64,000 bases of DNA, from contig CAIIXF020000006.1 of assembly GCA_903813345.2 (NCBI GenBank), forward strand, positions 32,186,710-32,250,709, given 5' to 3'. The translations under genes and the position numbers were made by a program. The notes beneath the pieces are model-generated. The model saw only the letters and a list, made by a program, of their open reading frames with translations, was not told the DNA's origin and did no database searches. The DNA comes from Owenia fusiformis. Lineage: Eukaryota; Annelida; Polychaeta; Sabellida; Oweniidae. Positions 34,687-46,300 of this stretch are shown piece after piece; the first letter of the stretch is position 1; each line of letters begins with the position of its first letter.

Positions 34687-34769
34687 GTAAGTATAACTAG
34701 ATTTTGTCAGACTCCAGATCTAGACTTTTTTTAGTCAAGTCATCCAAAATAAGCTGAGTCATCCAGAAA

Positions 34770-34940
34770 AAGATGGATGGATGAAAAAGGAAGGAAGGAT
34801 AGGATAGAATAGGAAGGAATGATAGGATAGAATAGGAAAGAAGGATAGAATAGGAAGAAGGGATAGAATAGGAAGGAGAGGATACGAAGGAAGGGTAGAT
34901 AGGAAGGATAGGATAGGATCAGAAAGGAAGGATGGATGCA
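34770..34940 (+). repeat. AGGAAGGATAGGATAG microsatellite
   Basis: Purine-rich array of GGAAGGATAG/GATAGAATAG words, a core of family C. A second array is at 38195-38400, in the second family-C unit. Confidence 0.9.
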
Positions 34941-34984
34941 TTTTTCAATATTTTCTTCTCTAGGCTACTCTTGACTTTCTATCA

Positions 34985-35756
34985 CACCCTATGCAGACAG
35001 AGCCTGTGGGAAATATTGGGTGCGGAGCAAATGAGCGGAGGGTGCGGAGCTAACGGTTATTTTTGAATTTAAATTTGGGATATTTCTGAAACTAAGCCGT
35101 TTTGGGACTTCAAATATACCAAGATATGTGTATTTGACACCAACTATCAATAAAATTGTGAAAATAGTAGTGCAATTCATTTTATAGCGACGCAGTATGC
35201 CTTAAACATTTCTCAGACCTATATATTTTGAGACTATCCTTTTAATACTCCGGCCTCCCAGCATTCATAAAAAATGGTGTTCAAGATACACTACCCATGC
35301 AAATTATTTTTGCATCTTGGAAGCCAGGCAGTATCTGTGTGATTTTATAAAAATTCGGAAATGTTCTTCAGATATGAGCCCCTCTAAATATTGGGTGCGG
35401 AGCGGAGCTACGTTTATGGCTTCCAAGATGCAAAAATAATTTGTATAGATAGTGCACCTTGAACACCATTTTTTATGAATGCTGGGGACTCAGTATTAAA
35501 AGGATAATTTCAAAATATATAGGTCTGGGAAAGGTTTAAGGCACACTGCGTCGCTATAGAATGAATTGCGCTACTATTTTCACAATTGTATTGATATTTG
35601 GTGTCAAATACACATATCTTGGTATATTTGAAGTCCCAAAACGGCTTAGTTTCAGAAATATCCCAAATTTAAATTCAAAAATAACCGTTAGCTCCGCACC
35701 CTCCGCTCATTTGCTCCGCACCCAATATTTCCCACAGGCTCTGTCTGCATAGGGTG
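34985..35756. mobile_element. CACCCTATG fold-back element with proven 5-bp TSD
   Basis: Ends CACCCTATGCAGACAGAGCC and complement; arms of about 340 bp pair closely. TATCA flanks both sides (34980-34984, 35757-35761). The unoccupied paralogous site lies at about 37037-37050 (TTTCTATCAGGATACCATC), which proves the duplication and the borders. Both arms encode the same small frame on opposite strands, a palindrome effect. Confidence 0.95.
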
Positions 35757-38194
35757 TATCAGGATACAATCAGATCGATTTTTCTTGAAATTTTAAAACG
35801 CCATAACTTCCGAAATTTCGTTTGCAGATTCTGATTCCTGGGTAAATTCTACACTTATTTCATATCTCACACATTAGATTTGGAGAATTTATTATTTTGA
35901 CCTACTTTCCGGACACCATATCTCAGAAACGGGTCAAAATACTCTCTGACGGCAAAAGGCTATCACTATAAGCTTAATTTAACCTATCAATATACCAAAG
36001 AATGTTTTGAAAGTATAGTGTCAGAAATGCAAAAATAAGAAAAAACTATGAATTTGAAATAGATTTTGACCTAGGTATTTTGGTGACCAAATTTTGAATA
36101 TAGCTGGCTTTTGAGGTCCCTTTGTTTAAAAGGCTTTCATTATATTAATCTATTAAATTATCTATATTATCTATGTTTTAACAATTCATAAAAATCTTTT
36201 TTCCCATTGAAGTAACATGGAGCACCAAATTTAGCCTATTTTGGGCTTTCAAAACGCAATTACTTCTGAACCGGAGGTGAAATTGAAATTTGGTTTGCAG
36301 ATTTGGAATCCTGGGAAAATTCTACCCTTAATTCATAACTCATAGGTTAAATTTAGAGAACTTTTTATTTTGACCTACTTTTGGACACCATATCTCAAAA
36401 GTGGATCGAAATACTTTCTGACGGCAAAAGGCTAACACTATTAGCACACTCTTTGCTACATGTATACACAATTTCGAAGAATATAGTTAATCTGTAGTGT
36501 CAGAATCGCAAAAATAAGGATAAACTTTGAATTTGACTTAGGGATTTTGGTGTCCAAATTTTGAAGTTAAGTAGCCGTCGAGGTCCCCTCCTTTCATAGG
36601 CTTTCATTATTTTATTTTAAGCTGTAATTAGTCTATATCTTGTATTTTACACTTCAAAAAAATCTTTTTTCCCATTGACATAACATGGGGCACCAAATTT
36701 ACCGATTTTTGAGCTTTCAAAATGTCATAACTTCCGAACTGGAAGTCGGATTGAAATTTGTTTTGCAGATTCGGATTCCTGAGAAAATTCTATACTTAAT
36801 TCATAACTCAAACGTCAAATTTGGAGAATTTTTTATTTTGACCTACTTTTCAGACACCATTTCTCAAAAGTGGGGCAAAATACTTTCTGACGGCAAAAGG
36901 CTAACACTATTAGCACACTCTTGGCTACATGTATACAAAATTTCGAAGAATATAATTAATCTGTAGTGTCAGAATCGCAAAAATAAGGAAAAACTTTGAA
37001 TTTGACCTAGATTTTCAATATTTTCTTCTCTACTCTTGACTTTCTATCAGGATACCATCTGATCGAGTTTTCCGAAATTTCAAAACGCCATAACTTCCAA
37101 ACTGAAAGTCGGATCGAAATTTGATTTGAAGATTCGGATTCCTGACAAAATTCTACCCCTAATTCATAACTCATACGTTAAATTTGGTGAATTTTTATTT
37201 TGACCTACTTTTCGGACACGCCATAACTTCGGAACCAGAAGTCAGATCGAAATTTAGTTTGCAGATTCGGATTTCTGAGAAAATTCTACCCCTAATTCAT
37301 AACTCAAACGTTAAATTTGGAGAACTTTTTATATCTCAAAAGTGGATCAAAATACTTTCTGACGGCAAAAGGCTAACACTATTAGCATACTCTTTGCTAC
37401 ATGTATACACAATTTCGAAGAATATAATTAAAGTGTAGTGTCAAAATCGCAAAAATAAGGAAAAACTTTGAATTTGTCCTAGATTTGGACCTAGGCCCTG
37501 GACTGGACGTGGACCTAGACTTGACTTGGACCTGGACAAACACTGGACTTGGACCTGGACTGGACCTTGACTTGGACCTGTCAATGGACTGGACTGGTAT
37601 TTTTTTCAATTTTTTTCACTTTTCTTGACTTTCTATAAGGGTATCATCAGATCGATTTTTCTCGAAATTACTCTATAACTTTCGAAACGGAAGTCGGATC
37701 GAAATTTGGTTTGCAGATTCGGATTCCTGACAAAATTCTACCCCTAATTCATAACTCATACATTGAATTTTGAGCACATTTTGGTGTGACCTACTTTCCG
37801 GCCGCCATATTTCAAAATCGGTAAGAGTAATCAAAAAATGGATGGCACACTTATGAAACGGCTGTTTCTAAGCTACATGATGAAAAAAAGATGAAGACGT
37901 TTCGATAAATAACGACGAAGATAATATACAGAAGGTTGAAAATGTAAGATTTGACCTAGTTCTTGACCTTTGACCTAGATAAAAAATTGAACCAATTTCC
38001 GAGAAACTAGATACTGAACCTAAATTGACCATATACAGGTCTTGACTCAATGTCTTCTAGTTAAGGAGAAAACGTGGGTAGAATAATAACTAGATTTTGG
38101 AAATTGAACGAAGTTCAATTTCAGACTCCAGATTTAGACCTTTTTTAGCCGAGTCATCCAGAATAAGCCGAGTCATCCAGAATAAGCTGAGTCA

Positions 38195-38400
38195 TCCAGA
38201 AAAAGATGGATGGATAAAATAGAAAGGTAGGATAGGATAGAATAGGAAGGAACGATAGGATAGAATAAGAAAGAAGGATAGGATAGAACGGAATAGGAAG
38301 AAAGGATATGATAGGAGAGGATAGGAAGAATAGGAAGGAAAAGATACCAAGGAAGGATAGATAGGAAGGATAGGATAAGATCAGATAGGAAGGATGGATG
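38195..38400 (+). repeat. GGATAGGATAG microsatellite, second array
   Basis: As at 34770, in the second unit of family C. It is preceded by three direct copies of a 23-26 bp unit containing GAGTCATCCAGAA (38150-38205). Confidence 0.9.
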
Positions 38401-39514
38401 AATTTTTCAATATTTTCTTCTCTACTCTTGACTTGACTATACCATCTGATCGATTTTCCGAAATTTCAAAACGCCATAACTTCCGAATCGGAAGTCAGAT
38501 CGAAATTTGATTAAAAGATTCAGATTCCTGACAAAATTCTACCCTTAATTCATAACTCATACGTTAAATTTGGCGAATTTTTATTTTGACCTACTTTTCG
38601 GACACGCCATAACTTCGGAACCGGAAGTCGGATCGAAATTTGGTTTGCAGATTCGGATTCCTGACAGAATTCTACCCTTAATTCATAACTCATATGTTAA
38701 ATTTGGAATTTTTTTTATTTTAACCTACTTTTCGGACACCATATCTCAAAAGTGGGTCAAAATACTTTCTGACGGCAAAAGGCTAACACTATTAGCACAC
38801 TCTTGGCTTCTTATATACACAATTTCGAAGAATATAATTAAAGTGTAGTGTCAGAATCGCAAAAATAAGGATAAACTATGAATTTGACCTAGATTTTGAC
38901 CTAGGGATTTTGGTGTCCAAATTTTGAAGTTAGGTAGCCTTCAAGGTCCCCTTCTTTCATAGGCTTTCATTATTTTAAGCTGTACTTAGTCTATATCTCG
39001 TATTTTACACTTCAAAAAAATCTTTTTTTCCCATTGACATAACATGGGGCACCAAATTTAGCGATTTTTGAGCTTTCAAAATGTAATAACTTCCGAACCG
39101 GAAGTCGGATCGAAATTTGGTTTGTAGATTCGGATTCCTGAGAAAATTCTATACTTAGTTCATAACTCTAATGTTAAATTTGGAAAAAAAAACTACTTTT
39201 CGGACACCATATCTCAAAAGTGGGGCAAAATACTTTCTGACGTCAAAAGGCTCACACTATTAGCACACTCTTGGCAACATGCATACAAAATTTCGAAGAA
39301 TATAATTAATCTGTAGTGTCAGAATAGCAAAAATAAGGAAAACCTTTGAATTTGACCTAGATTTTGACCTAGGCATTTTGGTGTCCAAATTTTGAAGCTA
39401 AATGGCTTTTGAGGTCCCTTTCTTTTAAAAGCTTTCATTATATTTAGCTGAACTCTGTCTATATTTCGTATTTTTCACTTCAAAAAAATCTTTTTTCCCA
39501 TTGACTTAACATGG

Positions 39515-39729
39515 CAGTGTTCTCCCCAAAAAAAAATTTCAACTGGGTGCAAAATTTCAAGTCTGAAAAAATCAGCACTCGCTACGATCACAATATCTCA
39601 GTGTAGGTGCTTACTTCACTCATTTTTCAAATCAGAAGTTAAAGTGCAGATTCCAACTGGGTGCCAACTGGGGGGCCTTTGGTTTCAAGTAGGGGGAGCC
39701 CCCGGTAAAAGTGACATGGGGAGATCACT
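39515..39729. mobile_element. 215-bp CAGTG MITE with 6-bp TSD
   Basis: Ends CAGTGTTCTCCCC and the complement of TAGTGATCTCCCC. ACATGG lies on both sides (39509-39514 and 39730-39735), and paralogous family-C units (around 36675 and 39045) show the empty site ATAACATGGGGCACC. The CAGTG start fits hAT relatives. Confidence 0.8.
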
Positions 39730-40659
39730 ACATGGGCACCAAATTTAGCGATTTTTGAGCTTTCAAAATGCCATAACTTCCGAACTGGAAGTCTGATTCG
39801 AATTTGGTTTTCAGATTCGGAATCCTGAGAAAATTTCATATAAGACTAATATCCTGGACATTTGACTCAGAGAATTTTTTTTTGGACCTCGTTTTCGGAC
39901 ACTGATATCTCGAAATCGGTTTGAGATATCAAAAAACTAAATCGACCCTAGCTTCCTACTTTTTTATAAGGAACACAATGAAAAAAAACAGGATCGAAAA
40001 TATTGAAGGACGACCGAGAGAATCGAAAAAAGTGACAAAGTACTGGATTTGACCTAGTTCTTGACCTTTGACCATGGGCTTTCAACGCCCATGCTTTGAC
40101 CAAGATAAAAATTTGACCCAATTTCCGAGGAACTAGATACTGAACCTAAATTGACCAAATGATTGACTTTACTGAAGATCTTACAGTTATTGAGAAAACT
40201 TGCTTAGAATAAGAATAAAAAGAATAATAAGAAGAATAAGAAAACTGACGAAAACAATAGACTCCAGATTTCATCTGGAGTCTAATAATAAAGAAGAAGA
40301 ATAATGGCAAAAACTATAGACTCCAGATTTTCAATCTGGAGTCTTATTCTAGGAGAGTACATCTTTGGGCATTAAACTTGCTGTCATCCTCCTGTGGTAT
40401 AATATAATCAATTGAGTTAATCATAAAAAGCTATTTTGAAACTAATAGTTTTAGCAGTACTGTACTGTAAAACCCCATATGACTGGTAAAACTGACAAGA
40501 TTTTGGGCATGCTGGGTTCCTTCCTTGTTAAACAAAATATGGAAAACAAATTTGATGTGGTCAATATTGATTTGATCTTTCAAAAATGTAGTGCTCCTTT
40601 TCAGTAAACTGCTATATCTTTTAAGATTTCACACAGGATCTGATGTCATATAGACTCTT

Positions 40660-40870
40660 TAAGGACCAAGTATAGTATGGCAAGTGTTTTTGGACAGTCA
40701 TACTGTATCTTTCACCATGAGTTCTTTCTGGCCATAAATACAGTAGTTTTTTATGTCCCCACCACATCGTGTCTGTAAAGTCTTGCCTTCTCATTTTCTG
40801 GATAACCATTTGACGGGTCAATTTCAAATTTTCAAAACTACTGTCCTGTATTTAGCCATTAAAACAGCCG
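40660..40870. mobile_element. fold-back fragment with a deleted family-B piece
   Basis: AGTATGGCAAGTGTTTTTGG and CTTTCACCATGAGT match the arm of the fold-back at 27519. Within it, 40753-40834 starts ATGTCCCCACCACAT and jumps straight to the far 3' part of family B (GTAAAGTCTTGCCTTCTCAT), lacking the 3' hairpin. Confidence 0.6.
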
Positions 40871-41314
40871 TAAATGGCCATACCTTATTTTTATCCTTGT
40901 GTATTCTGTCGTAAAATCATGTCTGTCCAAAATATTGTTCCCAATATGCTCTTAAAGATATCGAGAAGAAGAACAATCTTCATCTTTGCCTGGCGTTCTT
41001 CCATATTCCTAATATATGCACCAAATCGTGCTGCTCTCTTTTGTGCTTTTAAAGTTATCTTCATTGCAAACACAATGCATCCCGTATCTAAGTAGGAACA
41101 GAATAGCCATGTTGACTGAACCATTAATCAACCAATACTGGACTGATATTTTCATATTACATGTACATGTATACCTACATATCTCCAAGACATCTTAGCA
41201 AAACAGGTGTAAACCCAATTATATTTTGTAAGACGTCTTGAAAATGCTGATGTAAACTCAACATAATTATTCTAAAACATTTTAGCCAAGACGTCCTAGA
41301 ATGCTCCGTGTAGT

Positions 41315-41533
41315 GTAAATTGGGCTATTATTAACTTGGAAACGATATAAATTGGGCTATTATTAACTTGGAAACGATGTAAATTGGGCTATTATTAACT
41401 TGTAAACGATGTAAATTGGGCTATTTTTAACTTGGAAACGATGTAAATTGGGCTATTATTAACTTGGAAATGATGTAAATTGGGCTATTTTTAACTTGGA
41501 AACGATGTAAATTGGGCTATTATTAACTTGGAG
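41315..41533 (+). repeat. 32-bp minisatellite, seven units
   Basis: Unit GTAAATTGGGCTATTATTAA plus CTTGGAAACGAT repeated about seven times with few changes (TATT to TTTT in two units, GGAAA to GTAAA in one). No TIRs surround it. Confidence 0.95.
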
Positions 41534-41724
41534 ACATTAATCATTTCATCAAAATTTCCAATTTTCTGCCATAAATGGTATAAAAGCAATAGCAATTGAG
41601 AAAGTCGTTCCAAAATTAGAGAGATGCATTTTTATGTCCCCCTGTATTAGACTAGAATCATATGATGATAAAAGCCTCTAGAAAGTGAAAGTACTTATAT
41701 TTTAACAAGCAGGAAAGAGACCTA

Positions 41725-42326
41725 CCGTATTCTCTGTAATTACCGCCCACTCTCTAATAAGCGCCCACCCCGCTTCACAAAGTTCAAGAAACATCGAGGA
41801 ATCATAATAATCCATAATGAATGAAGGAATTGTTCTTTATCGGCATTCAGAAATTTCAAAAGCTACTGCGCAGATGTTCTGCGCATGTCAAGGTCGTGAA
41901 CTTTCTGGTTTCTTTTTAATGTTTCTCGACTTTTACACGACTTTTGCACGAATAATGATGATCTCTCATCAAATTAGTAATAATGTATAACTTTAGATCG
42001 ATATCCAGCAGTCTCTAGTGGAAATATTGAAGGTAATCGGCGATAATGACAAAGTGGGCGTGCCGGAAATAAATTAGACATAGACGGGTCTTCAACCACT
42101 GTCAATATTGTCTAAGCGATCTTTACCGTATTCTCTCCAATAACAGCACTTGTCATATTATTATAAAAATATGTTGAAGAAAATGCATTCTTGTCAAGAA
42201 AAATTGCCATACATGAAATTCCTCGGGATTTCTGATTTCTTTCATACATGGGCACTTATTAGAATGGTCTAAATAATGTATTTTCAATTTTCTAAACGCC
42301 CTGGGCGCTAATTACAGAGAATACGG
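41725..42326. mobile_element. TA-flanked TIR MITE (~600 bp)
   Basis: Ends CCGTATTCTCTGTAATTACC and complement, followed inward by CGCCCAC and GGGCGCTAATTA. TA at 41723-41724 and 42327-42328. A third internal copy of the end (CCGTATTCTCTCCAATAACA) starts at 42126. Tc1/mariner/pogo type by its TA site. Confidence 0.85.
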
Positions 42327-42485
42327 TATATCAAAATACTCCCTTATATATAGCAAAAGATTTGTGAGATTTAACATGGTGAACGAGGTGTCAAAAGGCA
42401 CTTATTAGACAAATTAATTAAAATAATATTCTTCATCCCTTTACTAGTTCAAACAATACAATCAATGTTGATCACCACATAAATA

Positions 42486-43587
42486 CAGGGTGGGCCAAAA
42501 AAAACAATACCCAACTTTAATTCAGGATAAAAATAGTTACCTTCAATATGGTACATTGACTTATATATCATTTTAAAGGTAATACATTTTCAAACAATTT
42601 GGTATATAACACTATGACATAAAATCAATAGTAAATGTGTATTATACTTATTTGGGAGGCTGGGTCGCTATTTAAGGTCTCTAGATTTTAGGGAGAAAAC
42701 AGTAAATCTGTGGAATTATGTAAACTTTTTATTCGAATATAATTTTGTTAGGTGAATACAAGCTTGTATATTTACATCATTTGTGACTAAACTTATTGTT
42801 TATGAATTTCAGTATTGTTTACTATCAATAAGTACTCAAAAGAGGTATGTTAAGAGACATAAAACGTATATGTGGTGGGGGTTTTATTTTTCAACAAGAC
42901 AGTGCCTTGTCCCATAGATCAAAGGAGACATTTGCATTTCTTCACGAACAAGTTGTCAATTTGACTGATCCAGATGCTTGGCCACCCAGTAGCCCCGATG
43001 CTAATGTGGTGGATTACCATACATGGAGCCATCACCATGTATGGTGATGGGTACAGGAAATGGTGTACAATCACAAGCATCCAATAAAAAGTAGTGATGA
43101 GCTGAACCCCGGAATCCTAAAGTGCTGGAATGTATTGTAACAGAAATCCATTGAAAGATGGCGCTACCGATTGAAGCTTTTTGTTGAAGCATAGGGGGGG
43201 GGGCATATTAAGCAATTGTTTAAATAAATAAATTGTAAAATGTTATTAAACAACACTAAAATTCATAAACAATAAGTTTAGTCACACAATGATGCAAATA
43301 TACAAGTAGGTATTCACCTAACAAAATGATATTCTATGAATAAAAGTTTACATAATTCCACAGATTTACTGTTATCTCCCTAAAATCTAGAGACCTTAAA
43401 TAGCGACCCAGTCTCCCAAATAAGTATAATACATCTTTACTATTGATTTTTATATCATAGTGTTATATACCAAATTGTTTGAAAATGTATTACCTTTAAA
43501 ATGATATATAGGTCAATGTATCATATTGAACATAACTATTTTTATCCTGATTTGAAGTTGGGTATTGTTTTTTTTTGGCCCATCCTG
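42486..43587. mobile_element. mariner element with ~340-bp TIRs
   Basis: Ends CAGGGTGGGCCAAAAAAAAC and complement, with TA on both sides (42484-42485 and 43588-43589). The TIRs extend about 340 bp inward, unusually long. Between them lies the C-terminal third of a transposase. Confidence 0.9.
42847..43185 (+). pseudogene. mariner transposase C-terminal fragment
   Basis: The frame reads FIFQQDSALSHRSKETFAFL, then WPPSSPDANVVDYHTW. F-Q-Q-D-x-A-x-x-H carries the second catalytic aspartate and P-P-x-S-P-D-x-N-x-x-D-Y the third acidic residue of this mariner branch. The frame breaks near 43045, after which KSIERWRYRL fits the usual end. The N-terminal DNA-binding region is absent, so the protein is dead. 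Confidence 0.85.
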
Positions 43588-43589
43588 TA

Positions 43590-46300
43590 GTTGTGGTCAA
43601 CTTGTCAGTATCGTCAGTATCTATTTGGCATGCAGCATTCTCTCAAAGGTGAATTATCTTCTGCTGCTAAAGAGGAATATGTTCTTAGTTGTCAGATGTG
43701 AGAAAAAGACGAATTTCTTGCGATTTACATTGTCATTGTTTGTGCTGGTTAATTTAATCTGCTTTTCAGTTTAGTAATAAATTGTGTTGAAACATTGAAA
43801 CTTGTAAAAACGACCTGGTTTACCCCATTGTTCAATGGCCGATGACAGCCTGTGATGATGATACTGGAAATATGTTTCCATATAACATTGTATGTATCAA
43901 TGTCAATTTTATAGTGTTATTTCGTAGACTGATCATTGTGTTTGCAAAGGTTTTGCATATGTTAAAGTATGCATTTTGGTATGATATTCTTTACTTTTAT
44001 GAATATGTGAATAATATAACTGGAGGAATATGACAGAATGTAGTACGGAATAAAATTAAATTAGAATTTATTGTTTTCTTGGTGAAATGCTAATTCCAGT
44101 AGTAAACCTAAATATTGTCTCTATTAGTAATGCAAAAATAGTAAATTCAGACTAATCATTCCATTATACATATTATTATTTAATCATGCGGTACTAACTC
44201 ACCGAGGCGTATCGAAACCAAAACGCCACGCAAAACCGTTAATTTGAATTTTAAACCTACCCTTTCTTTGGAAAATCAATGATTGTGAGTCTCACAGTAC
44301 ACCGTTTTTCTTCAAACTTGTTCCATTAAAACCTTCACAGAAATACCTTGCTTTTGTGTACATAGTCGCTCGTTTTAGCGGTGTTTTGGTCCCCAGATGT
44401 GAGAAGATGCATATCTTCAGAGATTTCAATCAAAAGCCTCTACATATCGCCAGTTCTTTTATTATTCTCCCTTATATTTTGCACAAGGACTCCCATTACA
44501 ACCCTCCATCTCTGTATCAACATATTTATGACATTAACTCATTCGCTACTAAGGACTTGATATGACGTCATAAAGCACATATGTTGACTACTAAGGACGT
44601 GATATCAAGTCCAAGCACAAACCCAATGTATTTTTGGGAATCTTGTAACCATGACAACTTATAAAATGGGACTTAAAAAACCTATTCATTCTGAAAGAGT
44701 ATATCATATGCTTTAAAATGATATATAACACTATATATGTATGCCCATGTATATACAATATATATTATTTCGTCAGTATTATAGTGCTTTTTGCCCCAGT
44801 ATTGAATGAGTTAAACCCAGCAATTTCCAAAAGTCCTACGCATCTGTTCGAAATTGATCAAAACGCCCCGTTCTCTTCCAAAACGTCCCATTGGATCTAA
44901 ACACCTTGAAACTATACGTTTGTAGTCATAGACTCTGCAGGGCGTTTTGGAAGACAACGGGGCGTTTTGGTCAATTTCGAACAGTTGCGTAGGACTTTTC
45001 AGAATTGCTGCGTTTCATGTAATAAACATGTTGATGCAGCGATGGAGGTTTGTAATGGGAGTCCTAAGTCCTTGCGCAGAAAATGGGGGAGAGTGATAGA
45101 AGAACTGGCAAGATATCAAGGGTTGTGGTTGAAATTATGCTGTTATGTAACATTACGTAACGTAATTGTGATTACGCACTTTAATGTACAAATAAACTTA
45201 TGGCAAGCAAATAATTTATTATGTTTATGTTTAATAATAATGTAATGCAACCAGCAAGCAGCGAACACAAAGAAACAAAGGATCATAAATACACACATCT
45301 ATCTATACATACATCTATAATCATTAATTTATGCAACATTTGTGAAAAAAACAAAAACAACAACACTATACTAACATGTATTTCATCAATTTTTGCGGAG
45401 ACATTTACTTTTTGCTTAATTTATGCCAAATTGCTTAAATTTTGTCAAAGGGGACATGCCATTAAGAGGCCATTCTCTGACTTAGTCATTTTTTCAAAAG
45501 TGTGAAAATAAAAAAATTCATGAAAGTTCTTAAAATATTCTGAATAACAAGTTGAATATATATATTTAATGATGGCACAAGCAAAAGTCTGAAAATTATA
45601 ATGAAATGAGGGGTTTTGACAGATGCAAAAGATGGTAGATTTGTGATGAAGAAATAGAGGTTTTTGCAGTAACAACACAATTACCTCGAAGTTATCCGTT
45701 ATGAGAGGCTGAGGACTAAACTTGACATAATTTTCAATCTCAGATTATCAGAAGTATCTAACTTAAGCCGGACAGCCACTCAAAATGTATATGGAGCCCA
45801 TAAGATTCATTTTTCTCAATTGAAGTCACTATTTCCGTTTTTAGCTTCAGAAGATAGGAGGTACATGAACATGCTAAGTTTACCTAGATCACAAGCCTTA
45901 CCACAAATATAAAGTATATAGGAATAGAGTTGATATGTGTGAAAACCTTAAACTTCCCATTTTATTAGGGATGGAACTTGTGGACCATGTGTATTTCTAA
46001 CTTCTTCACATGTGCATGGATCTAAAATTGTGGCAGCCATCTTGGATTTGTCATATTATGTGGACATGGTTTTGGTTGTGCTGAATTTGTTTCAAAATAA
46101 CATTTCTTGTATACCTTCGATAAGTGAGATAGGCATTTGAAATTAAATACAGATAGTATAATTGACATTTAATGCAGTAATCAGTAATACAATTCATTCT
46201 TACATAATAAGTGAGTCCAGACAAAAAGTTGTTATTGTGTTAGTTTAACTGGGCATAAATTACCCTCATTGGCCTTGGTTTTCTTAATTGGCTTGGATAA
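43590..46300. other. intron; one small fold-back, otherwise nothing
   Basis: 44818-45010 is a 193-bp fold-back (arms CAGCAATTTCCAAAAGTCCT and complement, containing CAAAACGCCCCGTT). Near 44195-44235 and 44370-44395 there are related words (AAACGCCACGC, GCGGTGTTTTGG). 44545-44605 has a tandem pair of CTACTAAGGAC(T/G)TGATAT. No exon is convincing. Confidence 0.55.

Larger units (their letters stand above)
34694..40360 (+). mobile_element. large Helentron-like family C, two units in tandem
   Basis: A first unit starts at about 34694 (AACTAGATTTTGTCAGACTC) and a second at about 38086 (AACTAGATTTTGGAAATTGA). Each has a GGAAGGATAGGATAG microsatellite near its start and long internal units of about 460-480 bp. 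Typical phrases are CCATAACTTCCGAACCGGAA, TTCTGACGGCAAAAGGCTAA and GACCTAGATTTTGACCTAGG, seen near 35790, 36240, 36720, 37210, 38600, 39070 and 39770. The end has AGACTCCAGAT inverted as ATCTGGAGTCT, forming a hairpin, then TATTCTAG at about 40350. The start motif CAGACTCCAGAT is thus mirrored at the 3' end as in families A and B. No protein of its own is visible. Confidence 0.65.

Noticed and set aside
34989-35752. Two near-identical 63-residue frames on opposite strands.
   Set aside because: They are the two arms of the fold-back at 34985-35756 read outward-in. Similarity follows from the palindrome and no motif is present.
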